Position numbers and translations under genes: made by a program. DNA of 60,847 bases, from contig JAQCLE010000012.1 in assembly GCA_027592755.1 (NCBI GenBank), positions 1 through 60,847 of the forward strand, written 5' to 3'. Position 1 is the first letter of the stretch. The number at the start of each line of letters is the position of its first letter. The notes below the pieces were generated by a model that was given only the letters and a program-made list of their open reading frames with translations, was not told the origin of the DNA and made no database searches. The stretch comes from Bacteroidota bacterium. GTDB taxonomy: Bacteria > Bacteroidota > Bacteroidia > Cytophagales > Cyclobacteriaceae. Positions 27,179 through 37,400 of the stretch are shown piece after piece.

Positions 27179-28419
27179 GAGTTAACCTCATTTTTAATTG
27201 TGTTGATTTTTCTTTTGTTTTCATGGTTTATGAGCACGGTGTCGATAAGGTCGACAATTTTTTCCATTTCGGCTTCTTTCATGTTCCGGGTTGTCATCGC
27301 TGAAGTGCCAATTCTCATACCTGATGTAACAAAAGGCGATTTATCATCGAAAGGAACCATGTTTTTATTAATCGTAATATCGGCTTTAATCAGGGATTCT
27401 TCAGCCTGTTTACCGGTCAGATTTTTTGGGCGGAGATCAATTAACATCAGATGATTGTCCGTTCCTCCTGAGATTACTTTATAGCCACGACTAGTAAAAG
27501 CATCAGCCATTACGTTCGCATTCTTTTTCACTTGAAGGGCATATTTCATAAATTTATCTGAAAGTGCTTCTTCAAAGGCGATAGCTTTCGCTGCGATTAC
27601 GTGCTCCAGTGGTCCGCCTTGTGTTCCTGGGAAAACGCCGGAGTCAAGTAAGGATGACATCATTCGGAGGTCACCTTTGGGTGTCTTGATTCCAAAGGGA
27701 TTTTCAAAATCTTCACGAAGAAGAATCATGCCCCCACGTGGTCCTCTCAAAGTTTTATGTGTCGTCGTTGTAATAAAGTGACAATAGTCCAGCGGGTCAT
27801 CCAATAAACCTCGAGCGATTAATCCTGCGGGATGAGCAATATCGGCCATAAGTAATGCGCCTACCTGGTCGGCAACCTCCCTAAGCTTTTTATAATTCCA
27901 TTCCCGGCTATATGCCGAGGCGCCAGAAATAATTAGTTTAGGCTTTTCTTTTACGGCTATTTCTTCAACCTTATCCCAGTTTACCTCACCGGTTTCTTGT
28001 TCTACTCCATAAAATGTGGGTCGGTATAGCTTACCTGAAAAATTAACCGAGGAACCATGGGTAAGATGACCGCCATGTGAGAGGTCAAATCCAAGTATTG
28101 TGTCCCCGGCTTTGAGGGTAGCAAGCATAACTGCGGCATTGGCCTGCGCACCGGAATGTGGCTGCACGTTAGCCCATGTAGCTCCAAACAATTTACAAGC
28201 CCTGTCTATGGCAAGTTGTTCAATTTCATCCACCACTTCACAACCACCGTAGTACCTTTTTCGTGGCAAACCTTCGGCATATTTATTAGTTAAACAGGTT
28301 CCCATAGCCTCCATAACCTGTCGAGAAACGAAGTTCTCAGAAGCAATTAGTTCAATGCCAAATTCCTGCCTGTCATATTCTTTCTTAATGAGGTCGAAAA
28401 TCGCGGTATCTCTCTGCAT
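27148..28419 (-). CDS. glyA: Serine hydroxymethyltransferase
   Basis: About 423 residues from the ATG at 28419 ([18 protein letters not shown]); 18 residues of in-frame upstream sequence lack homology to the family. [40 protein letters not shown], the PLP-lysine motif [17 protein letters not shown] and the C-terminal [15 protein letters not shown] identify it. It makes glycine and methylene-THF from serine. The 3' end overlaps the longest tatC frame by 31 bases. Confidence 0.95.
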   Translation of the reverse strand: MQRDTAIFDLIKKEYDRQEFGIELIASENFVSRQVMEAMGTCLTNKYAEGLPRKRYYGGCEVVDEIEQLAIDRACKLFGATWANVQPHSGAQANAAVMLATLKAGDTILGFDLSHGGHLTHGSSVNFSGKLYRPTFYGVEQETGEVNWDKVEEIAVKEKPKLIISGASAYSREWNYKKLREVADQVGALLMADIAHPAGLIARGLLDDPLDYCHFITTTTHKTLRGPRGGMILLREDFENPFGIKTPKGDLRMMSSLLDSGVFPGTQGGPLEHVIAAKAIAFEEALSDKFMKYALQVKKNANVMADAFTSRGYKVISGGTDNHLMLIDLRPKNLTGKQAEESLIKADITINKNMVPFDDKSPFVTSGMRIGTSAMTTRNMKEAEMEKIVDLIDTVLINHENKRKINTIKNEVNSWMKSFPLYQ

Positions 28420-28689
28420 TTGAGGGGGCTTAAAACGGAGGCCAAAATTATGTGACCTGACGGAGATTTGCAATCTTAGTTTTTTGAGGCTTTTGGGTTG
28501 AATCAGATTAAGTGATACTTACCAATTAAGATAAATGCGCTTACGTCGCAAGAACAAAGGTATTATCGTAAGGGACACTTTTTCGCTGTCATACGAGATA
28601 TGATTGTGAATAAAAAATTGAAGAGATAAAAAAATATTTTCAGACGAAAAGAGCAAAATGATGAAATTTGACCCTTAAATTTTCAAGAC

Positions 28690-29086
28690 ATGAAAGATTA
28701 CCTAATTATCCTTGTCCTGTTGGCTATTATCAACATCATACAAAACAAGTAAAAGTGTTTCAGAAAATGCCATTGAAACCGGAGTAGCCAGCTGGTATGG
28801 TCCTGGTTTCCATGGTAAAAAAACTGCCAATGGTGAGACATTTAATACGGAAGACTTTACTGCTGCTCATAGAACCTTACCATTCAATTCACAGATTTTG
28901 GTTCAGAATATTGACAATGGCAAAACCGTTGAAGTCAGAATTAACGATCGGGGCCCATTCATAAAGAACCGGATTATTGATTTGTCAAGGATTGCAGCCG
29001 AAAAGATTGACATGATAAGGCCAGGAACGGCCAATGTAAGGTTGTATCTGATAAATGACACAGGAGAGAGTTACCATCGGATTTGA
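28690..29086 (+). pseudogene. RlpA-like double-psi beta-barrel protein with a frameshift in its signal region
   Basis: The body (from about 28760) has [57 protein letters not shown], the septal RlpA/lytic transglycosylase-like domain, about 100 residues with no SPOR domain. The only good start is ATG 28690 (MKDYLIIL), which opens a hydrophobic signal but runs into a stop at 28750 in its own frame. The body frame opens from a TTG at 28712 with [11 protein letters not shown], an apparent lipobox. The total length is 3n+1, so one extra base between about 28705 and 28720 separates signal from body. Sequencing error, true mutation or weak TTG initiation are all possible. Confidence 0.7.
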
Positions 29087-29184
29087 AAAGGCTGAACTGG
29101 CTATTTTGAGCAATATGAGGAATTAACGTGTTAGTAAAGCAACTGGAGAATTGAGTACCTGATTGTAATTAAGTATTTTTACCT

Positions 29185-29373
29185 ATGAGTCAAAAACTGA
29201 GACCCAGAATTTTATCCCACCAAGAAGCAAATGAAGAGGACTTTATGTACGCTGTCAACCTGACACCGTTAAAGCGGTTGCAGTTATTGTACAAGTTGAG
29301 AATCCTTAATTACGGGGAAAAGGCCACCGCTCCAATGAGCAAGAAAATCCAGTTGATAAAGAAAGATGATTGA
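29185..29373 (+). CDS. Small basic protein paired with a nucleotidyltransferase
   Basis: 62 residues, predicted cytoplasmic and helical, Lys/Arg rich (MSQKLRPRILSHQEANEED, then TPLKRLQLLYKLRILNYG and a basic tail). No family was recognised. Its stop codon lies inside the next gene: the two overlap by 8 bases, so they are translationally coupled. The arrangement resembles two-gene toxin-antitoxin modules in which a short protein precedes a MNT/AbiEii-like nucleotidyltransferase, but which partner would be toxic is not visible. Confidence 0.55.
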   Translation: MSQKLRPRILSHQEANEEDFMYAVNLTPLKRLQLLYKLRILNYGEKATAPMSKKIQLIKKDD

Positions 29374-29833
29374 GTATTTGCCAGCCGAGTACAAAGAACT
29401 TTTACTCAATCTTAATCGGCTAGAGGTTTCTTATTTGTTAATTGGTGGAATTGCGGTAAATATATATGGTTATTCAAGAGCCACCAGGGATTTAGACATT
29501 CTTTATGAAAATTCGGACAAGAATATCCTTCGTCTTAAGAATGCCATTGAAAGCCTTGGTTATGATTTGTCAGGTTTGGATCACGATTTCAGTAAACCAA
29601 CACATCTAAGGTTAGGTGAACCACCGATTTCTATTGATATTCTTAATGATACTGCTGGCCTAGACTTTAGTAATATTTTTAATAAAGCCAAAAACTATCA
29701 ATTTGAGGATATTCCTATTAGAGTAATACATATTGAAGACCTTATCCTAAATAAAAAGGCCCTAAATACCTTTAAAGACCTGGCTGATGCCGAAGCTCTG
29801 GAAAGAATCAAAAAAATTGGAAGGAGAGATTAA
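29366..29833 (+). CDS. Nucleotidyltransferase (DUF6036/AbiEii-like)
   Basis: 155 residues. YLLIGGIAVNIYGYSRATRD followed by LDIL forms the GG-x-A-V and R-x-T-x-D-x-D catalytic core of minimal nucleotidyltransferases; PPISIDILNDTAGLDF supplies the third acidic position (ISIDIL), and DLILNKKAL/KDLADAEAL is the usual C-terminal helix. Enzymes of this fold act as AbiE toxins, MNT antitoxins or antibiotic-modifying enzymes. It overlaps the preceding small gene by 8 bases and is convergent with fadA. Confidence 0.78.
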   Translation: MIEYLPAEYKELLLNLNRLEVSYLLIGGIAVNIYGYSRATRDLDILYENSDKNILRLKNAIESLGYDLSGLDHDFSKPTHLRLGEPPISIDILNDTAGLDFSNIFNKAKNYQFEDIPIRVIHIEDLILNKKALNTFKDLADAEALERIKKIGRRD

Positions 29834-29843
29834 ATCATTCAAC

Positions 29844-31019
29844 TCACTTCAAAAACTCATAAATTCCGGCTACACCCTGACCGCCACCTACACAGGCTGT
29901 CACCATCCCATATTTCTGCTTTCGCCTTCTCATCTCATTAATTAATTGAATGGACAACTTTGCTCCTGTACACCCCAATGGATGACCCAGCGCCACTGCT
30001 CCACCATTGACATTAATTTTTTCAGGATCAAGACCTGCCTTTTTGATCACTGCCAAAGATTGCGTGGCAAAAGCCTCGTTCAGTTCTATCTGGTCAATAT
30101 CATTCAGTTTGAGACTTACTTGTTTTAGCGCTCTTGGAATAGCTTCAACGGGACCAATTCCCATAATCCGTGGGTCTACTCCGGCTGCCGAATAGGCAAT
30201 GAGTTTTGCAATGGGTTCAAGTTTCAACTCCTTCACCATGCGCTCTGACATCACAATCACGAATGCAGCCCCATCGGAAGTTTGAGATGAATTTCCTGCA
30301 GTAACCATACCACCCATCTTGAATGCCGGTTTTAATTTACCAAGCACGTCAACGGTCGTATCAGCCCGTGGCCCTTCATCAGTATCAACAGTGAATTTCC
30401 TGGTTTTCCGTTTGCCATCTTCCACATAGGTTTCTTCGACTTCGACAGGGACAATTTCATCTTTAAATTTACCTCCTTTAATAGCTGCCACTGCTTTTTG
30501 ATGAGACTGATAGGAGAATTCATCAGCTTGTTCACGACTTATTTCAAAATCTGTGGCAATTTCTTCTGCTGTAATCCCCATCGATAGATAATATTCTGGA
30601 TGTGATTCTGCGATCCGCCAGTTTAGGGCTGTTTTGTAACCAAGCATGGGCACCAGCGACATTGACTCCGTGCCTCCGGCAATAATGCATTCTGCCATCC
30701 CTGATTTGATTTTGGCGGTTGCCATCGCTATTGTTTCAATGCCAGAACCACAATACCGATTGACAATTAGGCCCGGAACTTCAATCGGGAGAGACAGCAA
30801 TGAAATCATCCTACCCATTTGCATACCCTGTTCAGCTTCTGGAATGGCATTTCCCACGATGAGATCATCAATGCGCTTTGGGTCCAATGAAGGGACTGAT
30901 TCAACCAGGTGTTTGATAACATTAGCAGCGAGATCATCAGGTCTTGTAAAACGAAACCCTCCCTTTTTTGACTTCCCAACTGCGGATCGGAATCCGGCTA
31001 CTATATATGCTTCTTGCAT
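29844..31019 (-). CDS. fadA: Acetyl-CoA C-acyltransferase (thiolase)
   Basis: 391 residues of thiolase fold. Catalytic parts: VNRYCGSGIETIAMATAKIK (nucleophilic Cys near residue 90), NEAFATQSLAVIKKAG, NGGAVALGHPLGCTGA (His) and VTACVGGGQGVAGIYEF (second Cys). It cleaves 3-ketoacyl-CoA with CoA in the last step of beta-oxidation. It is the last gene of the marR-fadB-(four-helix)-fadA run on the minus strand; no acyl-CoA dehydrogenase follows, as the next gene downstream is a convergent nucleotidyltransferase. Confidence 0.94.
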   Translation of the reverse strand: MQEAYIVAGFRSAVGKSKKGGFRFTRPDDLAANVIKHLVESVPSLDPKRIDDLIVGNAIPEAEQGMQMGRMISLLSLPIEVPGLIVNRYCGSGIETIAMATAKIKSGMAECIIAGGTESMSLVPMLGYKTALNWRIAESHPEYYLSMGITAEEIATDFEISREQADEFSYQSHQKAVAAIKGGKFKDEIVPVEVEETYVEDGKRKTRKFTVDTDEGPRADTTVDVLGKLKPAFKMGGMVTAGNSSQTSDGAAFVIVMSERMVKELKLEPIAKLIAYSAAGVDPRIMGIGPVEAIPRALKQVSLKLNDIDQIELNEAFATQSLAVIKKAGLDPEKINVNGGAVALGHPLGCTGAKLSIQLINEMRRRKQKYGMVTACVGGGQGVAGIYEFLK

Positions 31020-31057
31020 GTTATTAGATTAAGGATTAAAGAACAATGACAAAAGAT

Positions 31058-31420
31058 TTAATTTGTTTCCATCCATAATTTCTTTTCAAAGCCGTAAAGC
31101 ATTTTTTGAATTTCAACAATTTGAGAACTCACAATATTAAGCACTTCATCGTCAATTAACTCCAATCTATTGGCGATGATTAATTGTGTTTCTAATTCGA
31201 AAGCAGAGCCCTGGGAGATTCTTAAAAAGCAACTTAAATCTTTAGGGGATTTTCTTGAACATCCTTCGGCGATATTAGACGGGATTGATACCGCTGATCT
31301 CCTGACTTGAGAGGTTAATCCATAGCGTTCATCCAATGGGAATTGAGCTGAAACATTGTAGACATCTTTCACCAGATCAATAGCTTTCTGCCAAACTTGC
31401 AATTCGCGAAAATTGTGCAT
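31058..31420 (-). CDS. Four-helix bundle protein (23S rRNA intervening-sequence protein family)
   Basis: 120 residues. FRELQVWQKAIDLVKDVYN, LTSQVRRSAVSIPSNIAEGC and the helix FELETQLIIANRLELI are the signature of the IVP/four-helix bundle family, first described in rRNA intervening sequences and also found free in many Bacteroidota genomes. Here it sits between fadB and fadA with short gaps (about 37 bases on each side) and no rRNA nearby, so it appears to be a mobile or passenger gene in the operon. Function unknown. Confidence 0.85.
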   Translation of the reverse strand: MHNFRELQVWQKAIDLVKDVYNVSAQFPLDERYGLTSQVRRSAVSIPSNIAEGCSRKSPKDLSCFLRISQGSAFELETQLIIANRLELIDDEVLNIVSSQIVEIQKMLYGFEKKLWMETN

Positions 31421-31457
31421 TTTTCAAGTCTTTTATCTTTATTCTTTGCTCTTACGT

Positions 31458-33857
31458 CTAATTCCGCAACGGTTTCCCTTTAAACAATATACTATGAATT
31501 CTCTCCAAAGTTTTTGGTTCTCCGGTAAGGCTCAGAAAAACTTCCCTTTCCAAATCAAGTAGATATTGCTCTGAAACGAGTGTTGACTGGGATAAATCTC
31601 CACCAGCCATCACCCATCCTAATTTACGGGCAATTTTGGCATCGTGCTCCGAAATATATTTTCCATAAAGCATTCCAGAAATTCCAGCTTCAAACATCGC
31701 CAATGCGGTTTTTCCGTGGACTTTAATATCTTCCCTTTGAACAGGTTGAGTGTACCCGGCATTCACTAACTCAAGACATGCAGCTTTCGCATCGGCCAAC
31801 AGTCGCTTTCTATTCAGGGTAATGCCGTCCGAATTACGAAGGATTCCCATATCCCTGGCTTCATGTGCCGAGGTTGCCACTTTTGCAGTTGCTATGGTCA
31901 TGAAATACTCTTGCAGCTTATTTAGTTCCGGATCACCCGGGGAATAAGAATCAGAAGCCCTGAGGGTAAACTCTTTGGATCCGCCACCACCTGGAATTAG
32001 ACCGACACCAAATTCAACAAGCCCAATATAGGTCTCAGCGTGAGCCTGGAGGTGATCAGAATGAAGGGAAAGCTCACATCCGCCACCGAGCGCCATACCT
32101 GAAGTCGCTGCAACAACGGGTATCGATGAATAACGGGCCCGCATCATTGTATTTTGAAATTGGCTGATCATCAGATTGATTTCATCGAAATCCTGATCGC
32201 CGGCATACATGAATATCATCGCAAGGTTGGCCCCGGCAGAAAAATTCTGGCCTTCATTTCCGATGACCAGCCCATTGAATTCTTTTTCTGACCTTGAAAT
32301 TCCGGTATTTATTCCCTCAATTACTTCAGCACCGAGGGCGTTCATTTTAGTATGAAACTCAAGGTTGAGGATGCCATCACCTGTATCATAAAGGGTAGCT
32401 CCTGAATTTTCCCAAACGATGTTATTTTTCAGGTTGCCCAACAAAATCAATCCCTCTGATCCCGGAATGGGTTTGTATGATTTTGATTGAATATCATAGT
32501 AATGCAGGGAGTCGTTTTCAACCTTATAAAATGATTTTGCCCCTGAGGCCAACATTTCTTCAACCCATGGGGCTGGTTTATTTCCAGCCGCCTTCATTCT
32601 TTTGAGCGTCTCCTCCACGCCCAGAACGTCCCATGTTTCAAATGGCCCGAGCTCCCAGGCAAACCCGGCGGCAACGGCCTGATCTATTCTGAAAAGTTCA
32701 TCAGCAATTTCCGGAATCCGGTTGGTGCAGTATTGAAAAAGATCATAAAGCGTTTCCCGATAAAATTCACCTGCTTTACTATCGTCATTCACGAGGATTG
32801 GAATTCTCTTTTTTAAATCTTCGATGTCTTTTACTTGCTCCAAAACAGAATAACTGGCCTTGGTCCGTGGGCCATACTCAAAAGTATTAAGGTCTAATTC
32901 GAGAATGTCTTTTTTGCCCTGTGCATCGACGGTTTTCTTAAAGTATCCTTGCTTGGTTTTGTCTCCCCACCATTTTCTTTCATACAGATCCTCAACAATC
33001 TTTGGCAATTTGAATTTATCACGTGATTCATCGTGAGTTAATGCCTGGTAAAGATTATTAGACACCTTCACCGTGGTATCGAGCCCAACAACATCCATTG
33101 TCCGGAAGGTGGCTGACTTTGCCCTGCCTATGAGGGGGCCTGTAAGCTTATCGACCTCACCAACAGTAAGCCCCATCTTTTCAATGGTGTGCATCGCTGA
33201 CATGATGGCGTAGATACCAACCCTGTTCGCAATGAAGGCTGGGGTGTCCTTGCAGAGTACGGTTTCTTTCCCCAAAAAGAGATCGCCATAGTGCATCAGG
33301 AAATCAATGGCTTCTTTATCAGTTTTTTCCGATGGAATTATTTCAAGCAACCTTAAATACCTGGGAGGATTGAAAAAATGGGTACCACAAAAATGTTTTT
33401 GAAAATCCTCGGTGCGACCTTCCATCATGAGATGGATGGGGATTCCGGAAGTATTGGATGTAATTAGTGTGCCAGGAGTTCTTAGTTTGTCCACCTTTTC
33501 GAAAAGGGATTTTTTTATTTCAAGGTTTTCGACAATGACTTCAACTATCCAGTCACATTCACTGATTTTAGGTAAATCATCATCAAAATTTCCAAATGAA
33601 ATGCGGCTGGTATAGGAACTTTTATATAGTGATGCTGGTTTTGTTTTTAATGTATTTTGAAAGGCTTCGTTGACAATTCGATTTCGGACCGGTTTATCTT
33701 CGAGGGAAGCTCCTTTGGCTTTTTCAGCCTCTGTAAGTTCCTTTGGTACGATGTCTAGTAGTAAAACCTGAGTTCCTATGTTGGCGAAATGACAGGCAAT
33801 TCTTGAACCCATAATTCCTGAACCAAGGACTGCAACTTTATTAATTACCCGTTTCAT
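31458..33857 (-). CDS. 3-hydroxyacyl-CoA dehydrogenase / enoyl-CoA hydratase, dehydrogenase-first architecture
   Basis: 799 residues. The NAD-binding domain comes first (INKVAVLGSGIMGSRIACHF at residue 4, ITSNTSGIPIHLM, GTHFFNPPRYLRLLEIIPSE, CKDTPAFIANRVGIYA), followed by two dehydrogenase C-terminal domains and then a crotonase domain from about residue 500 (GQNFSAGANLAMIFM, GMALGGGCELSLHSDHLQAH, GLVEFGVGLIPGGGGSKEF). This order is opposite to the 705-residue enzyme at 22245. It starts 1 base after the marR stop. It should oxidise and hydrate acyl-CoA intermediates, with thiolase supplied by fadA in the same operon. Confidence 0.92.
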   Translation of the reverse strand: MKRVINKVAVLGSGIMGSRIACHFANIGTQVLLLDIVPKELTEAEKAKGASLEDKPVRNRIVNEAFQNTLKTKPASLYKSSYTSRISFGNFDDDLPKISECDWIVEVIVENLEIKKSLFEKVDKLRTPGTLITSNTSGIPIHLMMEGRTEDFQKHFCGTHFFNPPRYLRLLEIIPSEKTDKEAIDFLMHYGDLFLGKETVLCKDTPAFIANRVGIYAIMSAMHTIEKMGLTVGEVDKLTGPLIGRAKSATFRTMDVVGLDTTVKVSNNLYQALTHDESRDKFKLPKIVEDLYERKWWGDKTKQGYFKKTVDAQGKKDILELDLNTFEYGPRTKASYSVLEQVKDIEDLKKRIPILVNDDSKAGEFYRETLYDLFQYCTNRIPEIADELFRIDQAVAAGFAWELGPFETWDVLGVEETLKRMKAAGNKPAPWVEEMLASGAKSFYKVENDSLHYYDIQSKSYKPIPGSEGLILLGNLKNNIVWENSGATLYDTGDGILNLEFHTKMNALGAEVIEGINTGISRSEKEFNGLVIGNEGQNFSAGANLAMIFMYAGDQDFDEINLMISQFQNTMMRARYSSIPVVAATSGMALGGGCELSLHSDHLQAHAETYIGLVEFGVGLIPGGGGSKEFTLRASDSYSPGDPELNKLQEYFMTIATAKVATSAHEARDMGILRNSDGITLNRKRLLADAKAACLELVNAGYTQPVQREDIKVHGKTALAMFEAGISGMLYGKYISEHDAKIARKLGWVMAGGDLSQSTLVSEQYLLDLEREVFLSLTGEPKTLERIHSILFKGKPLRN

Positions 33858-33858
33858 C

Positions 33859-34317
33859 TTATTTTATTTCTTTTATTGTTTCCTGAATTAGCTTTTTATC
33901 ATTAATGATATTCTGGATCTGGACTATAGCTTCAAAGAAAGTCTGCATTTTACGTGGACCGACTTTTTTGACCACCATTTCGTTAAATGCCATTACTGCC
34001 CTTCTGGCAATTTCACGCTTTTTCTTACCTTCTTTTGTTAAAAAGATCCTTACTGATCTGCCATCGATTTCATCTGGTTGGCGATAGATCAATTCCCTTT
34101 CCTCCAGGCTTTTTAATACTCGCGTAAGGCTTCTTGCTTCCAGTCCCATCAGGGGGGCAATTTTAGTGGCTGGAGTGCCTTCTTCAAAATCAATATTTAG
34201 GAGCACAAATCCTGTAGATGCCGTCAAACCAAAATCCTGACCATATTGGTTGTACATTCTGGAAATGGCATGCCACGCCGTCTTAATGTTATAGTCGATG
34301 CTTTCTTCCTTTTTCAT
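33859..34317 (-). CDS. MarR-family transcriptional regulator of the fad operon
   Basis: 152 residues with the winged-helix layout: LTASTGFVLLNIDFEEGTPA, TKIAPLMGLEARSLTRVLKS as the recognition helix, then the wing LEERELIYRQPDEIDGRSVR. It is the first gene of the fad operon, 1 base ahead of fadB. MarR proteins at such loci usually sense acyl-CoA or fatty acids; that is inference from position. A matching palindrome lies in its own upstream region at 34349. Confidence 0.88.
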   Translation of the reverse strand: MKKEESIDYNIKTAWHAISRMYNQYGQDFGLTASTGFVLLNIDFEEGTPATKIAPLMGLEARSLTRVLKSLEERELIYRQPDEIDGRSVRIFLTKEGKKKREIARRAVMAFNEMVVKKVGPRKMQTFFEAIVQIQNIINDKKLIQETIKEIK

Positions 34318-34331
34318 GACTGGATAAGCAT

Positions 34332-34360
34332 CAAATATAATTAATTATTATGCACGCATA
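34332..34360 (-). promoter_or_regulatory. Candidate MarR operator overlapping the fad operon promoter
   Basis: A perfect palindrome TATGCACGCATA (34349-34360) lies about 10 bases upstream of a -7-like box TATATTTG on the minus strand (34332-34339), i.e. between the expected -33 and -7 elements. It is about 32 bases from the marR start, so repression by its own product is likely. No good -33 TTG was found. Confidence 0.5.
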
Positions 34361-34408
34361 CTAAACTCACTTCGAAAAACGATGTAAACGAACCTTAGGA
34401 TTTGGATT

Positions 34409-34457
34409 AAAAATACCCCCGGATAGGTTGGGTAAAAAATTAACGTATCCGGGGGTA
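34409..34457 (-). terminator. Rho-independent terminator of secDF
   Basis: On the minus strand, just after the secDF stop, a 12-bp stem TACCCCCGGATA / TATCCGGGGGTA (34446-34457 and 34414-34425) with a 20-base loop is followed by a run of five T (34409-34413). It isolates secDF from the fad operon downstream. Confidence 0.88.
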
Positions 34458-34465
34458 GAAATGAG

Positions 34466-37400
34466 TTAAACGGCTTTTGCGGCAATTTGAGGCTTTTTAT
34501 CAAAGCTTCTCTTTTTATCAAAATCTAAAACTATTGGCGTCGCAATGAAAATTGAAGAATAAGTACCGATCAAAATACCTACGATTAATGCAAATGAAAA
34601 TCCCTCTAAAACAGCTCCTCCAAAAAGGAATAAAATCACGACAACAAATAGAGTTGTTGCGGAGGTGATCATCGTTCTGCTGAGGGTTTGATTCAATGAT
34701 TCATTGAAAACGGAAATGACATCGCTTGAAGACTTGAGTCCCAGTGTTTCCCTGATCCTGTCAAAAACGACCACAGTATCGTTGATTGAGTACCCTATGA
34801 TCATCAGCATGGCACCAACAATTATTTGATCAAACTCATAAGAGATACCAAAGGCGTCCATTATCGCAAATGCACCAAGAACAAATAGTGTATCATGAGC
34901 CAAAGCAATGATGGCACCAAGACTGAATTGCCATTTTCGGAACCTCACTAGAATATAAAGGAAGATCACAATGAGTGCGAATAATATGGAAAGAAAAGAT
35001 GCCCTTTTGATATCATCGGCAATGGAAGCTCCTACTTTCGAAGAGCTGGAAATGGTAAAATGTGAAGCATCAACTTTTGAATCGTCCTCAACATATTGTT
35101 GCCCTGTAAATTCTCCGAGTCCGGCAATCAACTTGTCCCTCACTTGATCATCCGCATTATCTGATTCATCCTGTATCATGTAGGAGGTAGTGATTTTCAT
35201 GACATTGTTGGCGCCAAAGGTTTTCACTTCGGTGCCAGCATTATCAAACGTCTGCTGCAATGAAGTTTTAAGCTGAGACGGCACGATGGGGTCATTGAAG
35301 CTCACCACGTAGGCCCGGCCACCTGTAAAGTCTACCCCCATAGTTAGGCCACCATTGATATAAAGGGTAACCATGCCAATTATTATAAATGAAGCTGAGA
35401 AGATGTAGGCTTTTTTTCTGGCCTCCATAAATTTATAATTGAGGTTTGTAAGCACATTTGCAGTGAATGGAAACGAAAACGAAATTTTACTTTGATCGCC
35501 TTTCCTGGTCAGCCATTCTATTACTACCCTCGTAATAAATACCGCAGAGAAAAATGAGCACGCAATACCAATCATAAGCGTGATAGCAAATCCTTTTACT
35601 GGCCCCTGGCCAAGAACGTAAAGGATAATGCCCGTCAGGAAGGTTGTGAGGTTGGCATCAACAATCGAACTATAAGCTTTATTATAGCCATTGGCGATGG
35701 CGATTTTCAACCCTGCCCCTTTTCTTATTTCTTCTTTGATTCTTTCAAAAATGAGAACGTTGGCATCAATTGACATACCGATGGTAAGTACAATACCTGC
35801 AATTCCCGGGAGAGTAAGGGAAGAGGCCAACTGAGCCAAAATTCCAAGGATAAAGAAAACGTTAAATGCCAACGCAAGATTCGCAACAAAACCGCCTCCG
35901 GAATAATAGAAAACCATAAAAATGACCACAATACCCAAACCAGCCAGGATTGAAATTATCCCTTGTCTTTGTGCCTCCTGACCCAGTGTGGGGCCAATGA
36001 CAACATCCTCAACAATTGTTGTCTTCACGGGAAGTGTTCCCGCTTTCAGGGCATTGGCTAAATCTTTGGCTTCTTCCAACGTGAATGATCCACTGATTTG
36101 AGAACGACCACTGGGTATTTCACTAATCACATTAGGAGCCGAGTAAACATAGTTGTCAAGTACAATGGCAATCCGTCGGTTGATGTTATCACCAGTCAAC
36201 CTCTTCCACACCTTAGCGCCGTTTGCATTCATTTGCATTCCGATTGCCGGCCTTGCAGTATCATCCAGCTCCTGTCTGGCATCAGTTATTGCCTCGCCTG
36301 TTAACGGAGCTTTATCGCCTCTGTTTGTTTTGATCGCATAAAGTTCCAGTGGTTCGTCATCCGTAAGTTCATTGTTATCATCGATGGGTTTCACAGCCCA
36401 CAAAAACTTGATGTTACTTGTAATCAACGCCTTAACGTCCGTTCTGCTGAGAAGCCTATTAATTTGAGCGGTATCTTTTGTGTCGTATACCATTGTACCA
36501 TAGCCCTGCCTGATGAGCGAAAATAAAGGTGAGGATTGAGGTGGTGCAATCAGTGAATCAAGTTTTGAGGTATCACCTTCCAGCTGGGCTTGTAAATCAT
36601 CTACGTCTCCAATTGTGTCGGATTCATCAGCAGTCAGTAAGTCACCGAGATCGCTACTGGCGCTGGCTGCAGTAGATTGTTCCCCGGTTTCTCCAAGGTC
36701 AAAATCATTTTGTTGTTGCTGAACGATGAGTTGGTCTATTGTCTGGATGGTACCTATGATTTCTCCAAACTCATGTACTTCCCAAAATTCAAGTTTGGCA
36801 ACGCCCTGAAGCAGTCTTCTGACTCTTTCGGGATTATCAACACCGGGAAGTTCAATTTGTATAAGTCCGGAGCCCTGGAGCCTTTGAATATTTGGCTGTG
36901 AGGTCCCAAATCGATCGATCCTTGTTCTAAGTATATTGAATGACCTGCCGATGGCCTCTTCTACATCCGTATTGATGATGTCAAGAATCTCATCATCCGT
37001 CGATTGGAGACTTATTGTGCCACGATTAGCAGCATTGGCAAAAATGTTGGCAAGAGACTGACCGGGAGCATTTTCCTGGTATGATTCATAGAACAGGTTA
37101 ACAAAACCTGCTTGTGGTTGACTAAACTGCTTCTGCCTTGCTTTTGCCAGCGCATCAACAAAGGCAGGATCATCATTGTTACCGCTCCTTCCTTTAATAA
37201 TGTCAATTGGTGAAACCTCAAGTGTCACATGCATGCCACCCTGGAGGTCCAGGCCAAGATTGAGTTCTGTTTCTTTGATGTCCTGATAGGTATAACTAAT
37301 ACCAAAAAGATTATAGACAGGCTCTCTCCAAACGGAATCGAGAAATTGTTGCCTTTTAGTAAAGTCTAATGTGCCGTTTTCAGCGGTTGCATACACTGTG

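Noticed and set aside
28474-28689. tRNA or small RNA gene in the glyA-rlpA gap
   Set aside because: A GGGTTGAATC stretch resembles a T loop, but no acceptor or anticodon stems pair around it.
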